A DNA stretch of 64,000 nt, taken from assembly GCF_021390395.1 (NCBI RefSeq), contig NZ_JAJUWT010000011.1, forward strand, positions 124,001-188,000, read 5' to 3'. This DNA is from Saccharothrix sp. S26. Its GTDB lineage: Bacteria > Actinomycetota > Actinomycetes > Mycobacteriales > Pseudonocardiaceae. Under the pieces are notes generated by a model. The model was not told where the DNA came from. It saw only the letters and a program-made list of their open reading frames with translations, and ran no database searches. Of this stretch, positions 57,031 to 64,000 are shown in pieces. Each line of letters starts with the position of its first letter. The stretch's first letter is position 1. Both the position numbers and the translations under genes were made by a program.

Positions 57031-57978
57031 TCAGCGCAGGGTGATCTGCCTGCCCCGCAGCCCGTCGCGCGACCGCCGCTCCGACTCGGTGAGCGGTTCG
57101 GCGTCGAGGCTGCTCAGGGCGTCCTGCAAACGCTTGCCCAACGCCTCCGCGCCCGGTGCCCACTCGCTGGAGTGCAGCTCGCGGTCGAGGTCCCAGACGG
57201 GGACGAGCAGGCCGTGCGCGCGGAACGACCCGGCGTACCGGGAACCCTCGCCCAGGTCCAGCTCGCCGCGCACGGACAGCCGGGCGAGCGCCGCGAGCAG
57301 CGCCTCCTCCGGCTCGGGGCGGACCCACCGCAGGTGCGCCTTGTCGCCCGCGTCGACCCAGTAGGCGGCCGTGACGCCCGGCGCGTCGAGGCGCTCGGTG
57401 GGCAGGATGGCGGCGTTCGCGCGCTCCAGGGACAGGGCGACCTCGCCGGCGGGCTCGTTGTCCGGCGGCAGCCACCACGCGAAGTCGGCGTGCAGCTCGG
57501 GGCTCAGCGTGGCGTCGGGGTCGAGCAGGTCCTGAAGCCGGCCGGGGTTCGAGCCGTCGTCCGGGCCGACGACCGCGAGCGCGTCACCGGTCTTGGCGGC
57601 CCGCGCCCACTGCACGGCGCGGGCCAGGTCGCGGCTGAGGTCGCCGGACCGGGTCTGCACCTGGAGGCCGACGAACGCGGTGCCGTCCGCGCGGACCAGG
57701 CCCGCCGCCGCCATCGGCAGCACGGTCGCCAGCACGACCTCGCGGCCGGAGTCGTCCTTGAGCGGCAGCTTCACCGTGGCCGAGGGCACGAACTCGCGCA
57801 GCGCGATCAGCTCCGCCTCGGCGGCCAGGCCCTGGAACGGCCGGGGGACGATCACGTCCGCCGCGCCGCCCGCCGAACCGTGGCACGCCTTGTAGCGCTT
57901 GCCGGAGCCGCACGGGCACGGCTGCCGCGGGTTGACGCCGTCCGCCGGCTTGGTCTTCACGGCCGTCCGCTTCGCCAC
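57031..57978 (-). CDS. DUF5926 protein with N-terminal SEC-C zinc motif
   Basis: 315 residues. The N-terminus has a short Lys-rich stretch and the SEC-C motif PRQPCPCGSGKRYKACHG (C-x-C-x8-C-H), a zinc-binding segment that in SecA binds SecB and ribosomes. The rest (RPFQGLAAEAELIALREFVPSATVKLPL, SGDLSRDLARAVQWAR, WVDAGDKAHLRWVRPEPEEALLAALARL) fits the actinobacterial DUF5926 family of unknown function. ATG start. A role near the ribosome is only suggested by the SEC-C motif. Confidence 0.85.
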   Translation of the reverse strand: MAKRTAVKTKPADGVNPRQPCPCGSGKRYKACHGSAGGAADVIVPRPFQGLAAEAELIALREFVPSATVKLPLKDDSGREVVLATVLPMAAAGLVRADGTAFVGLQVQTRSGDLSRDLARAVQWARAAKTGDALAVVGPDDGSNPGRLQDLLDPDATLSPELHADFAWWLPPDNEPAGEVALSLERANAAILPTERLDAPGVTAAYWVDAGDKAHLRWVRPEPEEALLAALARLSVRGELDLGEGSRYAGSFRAHGLLVPVWDLDRELHSSEWAPGAEALGKRLQDALSSLDAEPLTESERRSRDGLRGRQITLR

Positions 57979-57995
57979 CGCGCGCCTCCTCGTCC

Positions 57996-58703
57996 TCAGG
58001 GCTGGTCGGGCGTCAAGTTATCCGCAAGGAGCTCGCGCGTCTCCTCCGGGTTGTTGGTGGCGAGGAACCGGACACCGCGCTCGCGGCACAACGCGATGTC
58101 CGCCGGGTCGTCGACCGTCCACACGTAGGCGTCACGTCCCCTGCCCGGGTGACGTCTGAGCAGGTGAACGCCGGGTCCGGCGTAGTCGGCGAAGTGGGGT
58201 TTGACCTTCGGCCACAGGCGGTCGTAGAGCAGCACCGTCGGCACCTCGGGCCTGAGCTGCTTGAACCGGTGCACGGCCAGGACGGAGAACGACATCATCA
58301 CCACGTCGACCCGGTGGCGGCCCAGCCGCTCGGCGAGCCTGCGCTCGACCAGCCCGCCGTGCCGGACGGGGTGCTTGGTCTCGACGAACAGCCGCTTGCC
58401 GTGGTCGGCGGCCAGCGACAGCAGCACGTCCAGCGTGAGCACCTCGGCGGGCTCGCCGCCGTGCCAACTGCCGAAGTCGTGGCGGCGCAGCTCGGCCAGG
58501 GTCAGGGCGCTGACGACGCCCGTGCCGCCGCTCGTGCGGTCGATCGTGCGGTCGTGCACGCAGACGAGGTGCTCGTCCTTGGTGAGCCGGACGTCGCACT
58601 CCAGGCCGTCCGCGCCCTGCCGCAGGGCCAGCTCGTAGGCGGCGAGGGTGTGCTCGGGGCGGCGGGTGGACGCGCCGCGGTGGGCGACGACTTCAGGTGA
58701 CAC
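57996..58703 (-). CDS. Glycerophosphodiester phosphodiesterase
   Basis: 235 residues of the GDPD TIM barrel: VAHRGASTRRPEHTLAAYE (catalytic His and Glu), GLECDVRLTKDEHLVCVHDRTIDRT (Glu/Asp metal ligands and second His), RLFVETKHP and VYVWTVDDP-like YVWTVDDPADI. It hydrolyses glycerophosphodiesters to glycerol-3-phosphate. No signal peptide, so cytoplasmic, unlike the second GDPD at 60146. The M. tuberculosis region has glpQ1 next to bfrB. GTG start. Confidence 0.92.
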   Translation of the reverse strand: MSPEVVAHRGASTRRPEHTLAAYELALRQGADGLECDVRLTKDEHLVCVHDRTIDRTSGGTGVVSALTLAELRRHDFGSWHGGEPAEVLTLDVLLSLAADHGKRLFVETKHPVRHGGLVERRLAERLGRHRVDVVMMSFSVLAVHRFKQLRPEVPTVLLYDRLWPKVKPHFADYAGPGVHLLRRHPGRGRDAYVWTVDDPADIALCRERGVRFLATNNPEETRELLADNLTPDQP

Positions 58704-58834
58704 GACAGGGATGCTCCTGGTGGAGCACGCAAGGGGTCAACTCGACTACTCCATGTCACAGCTCGCTGAACGTTTGCCACAACAACCACACTCCGATGGA
58801 CGCGAGGCGGGCTCAAGACCTACCGTCCGTCACC

Positions 58835-60028
58835 GTGGCACCCTTCGACCAGCACGATCCCGCGTTCATCGCCGATCCGTACCCGGCGTTCGCCGCGATG
58901 CGCGCGGAGGGCGGGGTCCACTGGCACGAGGAGATGGGCGTCGCGGTCGCGGTGTCGCACGCGGCGGCCTCGGCCGTGCTCCGGCACCGGTCGCTGGGCC
59001 GCATCTGGACCGACGCGAAGCCGGTGGAGGCGTTCACGTCGTTCAACCTGCTGCACCGCAACTCGCTGCTGGAGAACGAGCCGCCCACGCACAGCAGGCT
59101 GCGCAGGCTGGTGGCCGCCGCGTTCGGTCGCGGTCACGTGGAGCGGCTGCGGCCGTGGATCGCGGACCTGGCCGACCGGCTGGTGGACGAGCTGGTGGCC
59201 AAGATCGGCTCCGAGGGCCAGGCGGACCTGCTGTCGCACGTGGCCGCGCCCCTGCCGGTCGAGGTGATCGCCGAGCTGCTGGGCGTGCCCGCCCGGGACC
59301 GCGCGCTGCTGCAACCGTGGTCGAACGCCATCGTGAAGATGTACGAGTACGACCTGGCCGCGGACAAGCGGGCGGCGGCCGAGCACGCGGCCACCGAGTT
59401 CGTCGCCTACCTGCGGGACCTGGTCGCGCTGCGGCGCACGTCACCCGGTGACGACCTGGTGTCCGACCTGGTGGCGGTCACCGACACCGACGGCGCGAAG
59501 CTGACCGAGGACGAGCTGGTGGCGACCGCCGTGCTGCTGCTCATGGCGGGGCACGAGGCCACCGTCAACGTCATCGGCAACGGCGTCCAAGCGCTGATGA
59601 ACCACCCGCACGAGTGGCGTCGCCTGGTGGACGACCACGCCCTGCTGCCGACGGCGGTGGAGGAGCTGATCCGCTACGACTCGCCGTTGCAGCTGTTCGA
59701 GCGCACCGCCACCGAGCCCGTCACCATCGCCGGCCACCTGGTCGAGCCGGGCCGGAAGATCGCCGCCCTGCTCGGCGCGGCCGCCCGCGACCCCGAGGTC
59801 TTCGCCGACCCGGACACGTTCGACATCACCCGCAACCCGAACCCGCACCTGGGCTTCGGCATGGGCATCCACTACTGCCTGGGCGCCCCACTGGCCCGCA
59901 TCGAGGTCCAGGCCGCCCTGTCCGCCCTGGCCCGCAAGCTGCCGACCGCCACCCTGGCCGCCCAACCCCGCCGCCGCGCCGAATTCGTCATCCGCGGCCT
60001 GCACGACCTGCCGCTCACGGCGGGGTGA
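58835..60028 (+). CDS. Cytochrome P450
   Basis: 397 residues from GTG 58835; TACCGT at 58821-58826 lies 8 nt upstream, and FDQHDPAFIADPYPAFAAMR is a usual bacterial P450 opening. An in-frame ATG at 58796 would add 13 residues. The I-helix has LLMAGHEATVNVI (near 238), the ExxR motif is EELIRYDSPLQLF, and the heme loop FGMGIHYCLGAPLARIE holds the Cys ligand near 348. It oxidises an unknown small substrate; no ferredoxin or biosynthetic cluster is adjacent. Soluble. Confidence 0.93.
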   Translation: MAPFDQHDPAFIADPYPAFAAMRAEGGVHWHEEMGVAVAVSHAAASAVLRHRSLGRIWTDAKPVEAFTSFNLLHRNSLLENEPPTHSRLRRLVAAAFGRGHVERLRPWIADLADRLVDELVAKIGSEGQADLLSHVAAPLPVEVIAELLGVPARDRALLQPWSNAIVKMYEYDLAADKRAAAEHAATEFVAYLRDLVALRRTSPGDDLVSDLVAVTDTDGAKLTEDELVATAVLLLMAGHEATVNVIGNGVQALMNHPHEWRRLVDDHALLPTAVEELIRYDSPLQLFERTATEPVTIAGHLVEPGRKIAALLGAAARDPEVFADPDTFDITRNPNPHLGFGMGIHYCLGAPLARIEVQAALSALARKLPTATLAAQPRRRAEFVIRGLHDLPLTAG

Positions 60029-60069
60029 TCCGGTGCACGGCGTGCCACGGCGGTAGCCGCGCGCGACCT

Positions 60070-60084
60070 GGGGGTGCGGCCCCC
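60070..60084. terminator. Short GC hairpin after the P450 gene
   Basis: GGGGG (60070-60074) and CCCCC (60080-60084) with a 5-nt loop, between the P450 stop and the convergent GDPD stop. Weak candidate. Confidence 0.35.
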
Positions 60085-60145
60085 TGAGCCGATCGCACTC
60101 GACGTCCACGGGCGCGACCCGCTTCCCACGAGCGCCGCCGGCCGG

Positions 60146-61162
60146 TCAGCGCTTGAGCGTGTGCTGCTTCGGGAGCTTGAAGCCGCGCTCGGCCATCACC
60201 GCGCGCAGGCGGTCCGGGTAGTCGGTGATGATGCCGTCCACGCCGTCGTCGATCAGCTTGTGCATGGTCGCCGGGTCGTTCACCGTCCACGGGACGACCT
60301 TCAGGCCGTACGCGTGCGCCTCGTCCACCAGGGCTTTCGTGGTGAACGGGACGTAGTTCGGGTCGCCCACCCGGCCGTTCTGCGGGTTGCCGTGCACCGG
60401 GGAGAGGGCCGACGCGCCGAAGCTCTTCACCGCCTCGACCACGCTGCCGCCGAAGTCGGCCAGGTCCAGGCCGCCCGTCCACGGCGAGCCGGGGCGCAGG
60501 AACTCCGGCTGGGTCAGCGCGACCAGCGGCAGGCGCGGCTCGGCCTCGCGCCACAGCATCAGCGTGCCCCAGTCGAAGGACTGGATGGTGACGTTGCGGT
60601 GGAAGCCGGACTTGCGGATCTCGCGGGCCGTGACCTCCACGAACTGCTCACGCGGGGCGGTCTCGTGCGGGGCGGCGGCCTCGACCTTGGTCTCGATGTT
60701 GAACTTGACGTCGAACGCGCGGTAGCGGCGGGCCAGGGCGAAGACCTCGGCCAGGGTCGGCATCCGCGCGCCCGGCGACAGCTCCTGGTCCGGGTACTGC
60801 GCCCACCGCCGCGAACCGCAGTCCAGCGTGCGGACCTGCGCGAAGGTCAGGTCCTTGACGTACTTGCCCGCGTACGGGAACGCCGGGTCGCCGGGGAAGG
60901 CCGGCGCGGTGTCGACGCACTTGGCCGGGTTCGTCTTGCGGTCGTGGGTGACGACCTCGCGGCCGTCCTTGGTGATCTGCACGTCCAGCTCCAGCGTCGT
61001 GACGCCCACTTCGAGCGCCTTGCCGAACGCCGCCAAGGTGCTCTCGACCGTGAGCCCGATCCCGCCCCGGTGGGCTTGGAGGTCGAACTTCCGGCCGCCG
61101 CCGGCGTTGGCCACGCCGGAGGTCAACAGGGTCAGGACCAGTGCCGCCGCGAGTGCCCGCAT
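60146..61162 (-). CDS. Exported glycerophosphodiester phosphodiesterase
   Basis: 338 residues from ATG 61162 with a signal peptide (MRALAAALVLTLLTSGVANAGG, cleavage after NA-type site near 21). Catalytic GDPD motifs: LQAHRGGIGLTVESTLAAF, LELDVQITKDGREVVTHDRKTNP (Glu/Asp ligands, His), FNIETKVEAA and the C-terminal VVPWTVNDPATMHKLIDDGVDGIITDYPD. An upstream extension of the frame is Arg-rich and excluded. It probably scavenges phospholipid head-group glycerophosphodiesters outside the membrane. A second GDPD, intracellular, lies 1.5 kb away. Confidence 0.92.
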   Translation of the reverse strand: MRALAAALVLTLLTSGVANAGGGRKFDLQAHRGGIGLTVESTLAAFGKALEVGVTTLELDVQITKDGREVVTHDRKTNPAKCVDTAPAFPGDPAFPYAGKYVKDLTFAQVRTLDCGSRRWAQYPDQELSPGARMPTLAEVFALARRYRAFDVKFNIETKVEAAAPHETAPREQFVEVTAREIRKSGFHRNVTIQSFDWGTLMLWREAEPRLPLVALTQPEFLRPGSPWTGGLDLADFGGSVVEAVKSFGASALSPVHGNPQNGRVGDPNYVPFTTKALVDEAHAYGLKVVPWTVNDPATMHKLIDDGVDGIITDYPDRLRAVMAERGFKLPKQHTLKR

Positions 61163-61473
61163 GCGACCCACCCTGGCACGCGGACGTCGCGGGAACGCGA
61201 AGCACGGGAGTCCGGACGGTGAACACCGGACCGCGCCGCGGTTCACCGTAAAGCGTGATCACCGCCCATTCCAGTCGAGATCACGTGGTATTTTCCCTCT
61301 CCGGACAACCACGCAGCGTCATCCCGACACTCTTTCGGGGAAAGTTTCCCACGCTAATGGAATAGCGATCTCCCCACTTCTGCGGATATCCACGGAAGTA
61401 CCCGTTCAGCGCTGGAGCCTTAACAGAACGGGTGGGTACGGTGTGACTCCCAGGTTATCCGAAGGGGGTTCGA
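61163..61473. other. 311-nt intergenic region with divergent promoter signals
   Basis: No gene seen. AT content is higher than in the flanks (for example 61281-61300 and 61321-61365). ACCCGTTC (61400-61407) and GAACGGGT (61426-61433) form a perfect 8-bp inverted repeat around 18 nt, a stem-loop or operator candidate just before the downstream operon. GGTTATCC near 61453-61460 is a possible -10 for the 63-aa gene. Confidence 0.5.
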
Positions 61474-61665
61474 GTGGAAATGATCCGATTGGCGGGTGAC
61501 TGCCAGAACGACGACTGCCCCACCGTGTACGCCACCGATCGCGGCACCATCGCCGTCCAGGGCCTCATCGTGACCGACCCCGGCCAAGTCCGCCTCTCAC
61601 CGGGCGAGGCGTTGGTCGAGATCTCGGTCGACTTGTTGCGGGAGGCCGCTCGTGCGGCCGGGTGA
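61474..61665 (+). CDS. Small protein, first gene of the DUF6879/NB-ARC operon
   Basis: 63 residues from GTG 61474, preceded by GAAGGGGG. The sequence GDCQNDDCPTVYATDRGTIAVQGLIV has a Cys-x4-Cys pair, followed by PGEALVEISVDLLREAARA, a C-terminal helix. Similar tiny proteins are found directly before DUF6879 genes in actinobacteria as I recall. It overlaps the next gene by 14 nt, so translation is coupled. The function is unknown; it may be a regulatory partner. Confidence 0.7.
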   Translation: MEMIRLAGDCQNDDCPTVYATDRGTIAVQGLIVTDPGQVRLSPGEALVEISVDLLREAARAAG

Positions 61666-62248
61666 GCCCCACCTGCGCTCGGGCGGGAACTGGCTGGCGG
61701 GCGACGATTGGGCGCGCGTGTGGCGCGAGTTCACCACGTCGGCGTTCAGGCTGGAGACGCTGCCCGAGTACCGGGTCGCCGGCGAGAACGGACTCCTGGA
61801 GCGCTTCCGGTCCGGCCTGCCGATGCCCAGCGGGTTCAACTCGGCCTGGCACGAGCGCCTGCGCTCCTACCGCAGTTCCGGCCGCGCTGTGCAACGCGTC
61901 CGGGTCGTGACGCGACCGCCGACCGATTACCAGCGCAGCCAGTTCGAATGGGGTTACCCCGGCAATTCCTCGGCCGGCGAGGACATCCGGGTTCTGGACC
62001 AGGACGACGACGTGGTGCGGGAACTGCCCGCGCAGGACTTCTGGCTCTTCGACGACCGGGTGGTCGTCCTCATGCACTACCAGGACGGCCTGCAGATCGG
62101 TCGTGAACTGCTCGCGGACACCGATCCCGCGGACTACGTGCGTTACAAAGAATTGGCCATGGCGCACAGCACGCCATTCCACCGATATCTGCGACGCGAA
62201 AGCGGTGGCTTCGTCAGGACCGACGAAGATGGTCGAACAGCGACCTGA
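61652..62248 (+). CDS. DUF6879 family protein
   Basis: 198 residues from GTG 61652. WREFTTSAFRLETLPEYRV, FRSGLPMPSGFNSAWHERLRSYRSSGRAVQRVRVVTRP and YQRSQFEWGYPGNSSAGEDIRVL, then QDFWLFDDRVVVLMHYQ. This is the DUF6879 pattern; family members often sit beside XRE-type regulators or STAND ATPases. Soluble. Its 3' end overlaps the NB-ARC gene by 20 nt. The biochemical role is unknown. Confidence 0.8.
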   Translation: MRPGEPHLRSGGNWLAGDDWARVWREFTTSAFRLETLPEYRVAGENGLLERFRSGLPMPSGFNSAWHERLRSYRSSGRAVQRVRVVTRPPTDYQRSQFEWGYPGNSSAGEDIRVLDQDDDVVRELPAQDFWLFDDRVVVLMHYQDGLQIGRELLADTDPADYVRYKELAMAHSTPFHRYLRRESGGFVRTDEDGRTAT

Positions 62249-64000
62249 GGGCACGAGCAACGAGGTCTCCGGTCCGGTGGCCGCCGTGGTGCAGGCCGGG
62301 ACCGTTCACGGCGGCATCACCGTCCACCGGTCCGGTGACGGCGGCCCCGCCTCCCTGCGCCAACTGCCGATGGCCCCGGCGAAATTCGTCAACCGGGAGG
62401 CCCAGCTCGCCTCGCTCGACGCCCTCGTGGCCGGCCGGCCGGCCGAAGGCGTCGGGACGGTGGTGCTGACCGCGGTCGCCGGCGCGCCGGGGATCGGCAA
62501 GACGTCGTTGGCGCTGCACTGGGCGCACCGCGTCCGGCACCGCTTCCCGGACGGCGACCTCTACCTGAACCTGCGGGGTTACGGGGCCGCTCCGCCGTTG
62601 ACCGCGTTCCAGGGCGTCGAGTTCTTCCTGCACGCGTTGGGCGTGCCGGCCGAGCGCGTGCCGGCGGACCTCGACTCCGCCGCTGCCCTCTACCGCTCCC
62701 TGCTCGACGGCAAGCGGGTGCTGATCCTGATCGACAACGCGGTCAGCGCCGCTCAGACCCGACCCCTGCTGCCCGCCTCGCCGACCTGCATGACGGTCAT
62801 CACGAGCCGCAGCCGGCTGTCCAGTCTCATCGCCGTGGAGGGAGCTGAACCGGTCGTGTTGGACGTGCTGACGCCGGCCGAGTCGTTGGAGATGCTGCGC
62901 CGCCTGGTCGACGCCCGCCGGGTGGACGCCGAACCCGAGGCGGCCGGACGGATCGCCCGGTGGTGCAGCCACCTGCCGCTCGCGCTGCGGATCGTCGCCG
63001 AACGCCTGATCGAGCAGGAGTACCTGTCCCTCGCCGACCTCGCCGACGAGCTGGCGGACGAGTACCGCAGGCTGGACGCCCTGGCGTCGGACGACGAGCT
63101 CGCCGACGTGCGAACGGTCTTCTCGTGGTCCTACCACCGCTTGCCGCCCGACGCGGCACGGCTGTTCCGGCTGCTCGGCCTGCACGCCGGCGCCGACTTC
63201 GGCACGGCCGCCGCGGCTGCCCTCACCGGTTCCCACCCGGCCCCGGTGCGCCGCCTGCTCGGCTTGCTGACCACCGCGAACCTCCTCCAGCAGACGGCCA
63301 CCGACCGCTGGCGGCTGCACGACCTCCTGCGCACCTACGCCGCGGACCGCGCGGTGGCGGACGAGACCGGGGCCGAACGGCGTCACGCCGTCCGCCGGAG
63401 CCTGCGCTGGTACTTCCTGTCGGCCGCGAACGCCCGCCGGGCGTTCCTCCCCGACCTGGTCCTCGACGTCGCCGCCGCCGACCCGGCCGACGAGGTCACC
63501 CCGCTCGTGTTCGACGACGCCGACGCCGCGCTGCGGTGGTTCGAAGCGGAGCGGTTCAACCTGCTCGACGCCCTCGACCAGGCGTCCGCGCTCGGGCACC
63601 ACGACGTCGCCGCCACGATGCCGAAGGCGATGGCGGGCTTCTTCGAGGTCCGCGCCTACTGGTCGGACTACCGCAACGTCTACGCCACGGGCCTGCGGTC
63701 GGCGAAGGAGATCGGCTCGGCCCCGTGGACCGTGGCCAACCTCGTCGGGCTCGGGGACGCCCACCACATCCTGGGTGAGTCGGACCAGGCGTTGGCGCAC
63801 TACCGGGAAGCCGCCGACCTGGCGGGGCGGATCGGCAACGGTCGCGCCGAGGGCTTCGCGATGCGCGGGATCGGGCTGGTGCAGGAGAAGGCCGGGCGGT
63901 TCGAGGTCGCCGCCGAGCACTACCGACGTGCGCTGGTCACGCTGCGACGCGCCGGCGCACGGCGCGGCGAGGGCATGTGCCTGCTCAGCCTCGGCGACTG
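62229..64000 (+). CDS. NB-ARC/TPR STAND ATPase (runs off window)
   Basis: 591 residues are visible from ATG 62229 to the window edge with no stop. The N-terminal tail NEVSGPVAAVVQAGTVHGGITVH is typical of actinobacterial STAND proteins; FVNREAQLASLDAL and Walker A GAPGIGKTS (near 87-95) begin the NB-ARC domain, followed by Walker B VLILIDNA (near 165), TSRSRLSSL (sensor) and CSHLPLALRIVAERL (GxP motif region as SHLPLAL). A winged-helix/helical part and TPR repeats follow (LGDAHHILGESDQALAHYREAADLA; EKAGRFEVAAEHYRRAL). It probably works as a signal-triggered ATPase switch with the two upstream proteins. It lacks a visible N-terminal effector domain. Confidence 0.88.
   Translation, partial: MVEQRPEGTSNEVSGPVAAVVQAGTVHGGITVHRSGDGGPASLRQLPMAPAKFVNREAQLASLDALVAGRPAEGVGTVVLTAVAGAPGIGKTSLALHWAHRVRHRFPDGDLYLNLRGYGAAPPLTAFQGVEFFLHALGVPAERVPADLDSAAALYRSLLDGKRVLILIDNAVSAAQTRPLLPASPTCMTVITSRSRLSSLIAVEGAEPVVLDVLTPAESLEMLRRLVDARRVDAEPEAAGRIARWCSHLPLALRIVAERLIEQEYLSLADLADELADEYRRLDALASDDELADVRTVFSWSYHRLPPDAARLFRLLGLHAGADFGTAAAAALTGSHPAPVRRLLGLLTTANLLQQTATDRWRLHDLLRTYAADRAVADETGAERRHAVRRSLRWYFLSAANARRAFLPDLVLDVAAADPADEVTPLVFDDADAALRWFEAERFNLLDALDQASALGHHDVAATMPKAMAGFFEVRAYWSDYRNVYATGLRSAKEIGSAPWTVANLVGLGDAHHILGESDQALAHYREAADLAGRIGNGRAEGFAMRGIGLVQEKAGRFEVAAEHYRRALVTLRRAGARRGEGMCLLSLGD

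Overview
The window is GC-rich, almost fully coding actinobacterial chromosome. It has many GTG starts, 1-8 nt intergenic gaps, stop/start overlaps (ATGA, GTGA) and several apparently leaderless promoters (TAnnnT about 6-8 nt before the start codon). Gene content (UDP-galactopyranose mutase and galactofuranosyltransferases for an arabinogalactan-type wall, an F420-type oxidoreductase, DevR/DevS-like regulators) points to a mycolata-related lineage, most likely Pseudonocardiales (Saccharothrix/Lentzea/Actinosynnema-like). From memory, gene order parallels the M. tuberculosis stretch from glfT2/glf through serS, a septum-formation protein, a zincin, a phosphoglycerate-mutase-like protein and pheA to a DUF2470 gene, bfrB and glpQ1, with many extra genes inserted.

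Layout. 1-9966: cell-wall glycan region, with a GlfT2 gene cut by the window edge, a second GlfT2-like gene, glf, a DUF6541 membrane protein, a GT2, then divergently a flippase-like protein, a GT4 and a GT2+DUF2304 pair. 10031-13941: SDR epimerase, HAD phosphatase, F420-type oxidoreductase and L-2-hydroxyglutarate oxidase. 13942-14314: repeat-bearing spacer. 14315-22492: serS, DUF6891, a DUF350/glutathionylspermidine-synthase-like/YgiB-like operon, septum-formation protein, zincin, histidine phosphatase, pheA and a macro-domain protein. 22539-32118: GNAT, a DevR-like regulator, a decayed DarTG toxin-antitoxin islet between 16-bp direct repeats, the partner kinase, then cydDC, cydB and cydA with a DosR-like box upstream.

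32270-37671: a small exported protein, a yybP-ykoY (Mn2+) riboswitch with an UPF0016 transporter, and a homogentisate operon (IclR regulator, fumarylacetoacetase, an uncharacterised partner, divergent hmgA). 37711-45564: a five-gene module SWIM / DUF5691 / MoxR AAA+ / DUF5682 / VWA in which two inverted 69-nt elements flank the central three genes. 45566-49562: two related membrane proteins, an iron-box-controlled DUF2470 protein, a CPBP protease and an exported alpha/beta hydrolase.

49572-51984 is the most unusual locus: an EACC1-like small protein and a caspase-like protease fused to a degenerate GroEL-type chaperonin. 52184-54098: arginine deiminase and ferritin. 54161-56560: an ECF SigE-type sigma factor followed by three proteins sharing a paralogous domain. 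56646-62248: DUF952, SEC-C protein, two GDPD phosphodiesterases, a P450, a 63-aa protein and DUF6879. The window ends inside an NB-ARC/TPR ATPase whose start overlaps DUF6879.

No tRNA, rRNA, CRISPR array, transposase or prophage was recognised. Functions are assigned from motifs and remembered family features; no database search was run.
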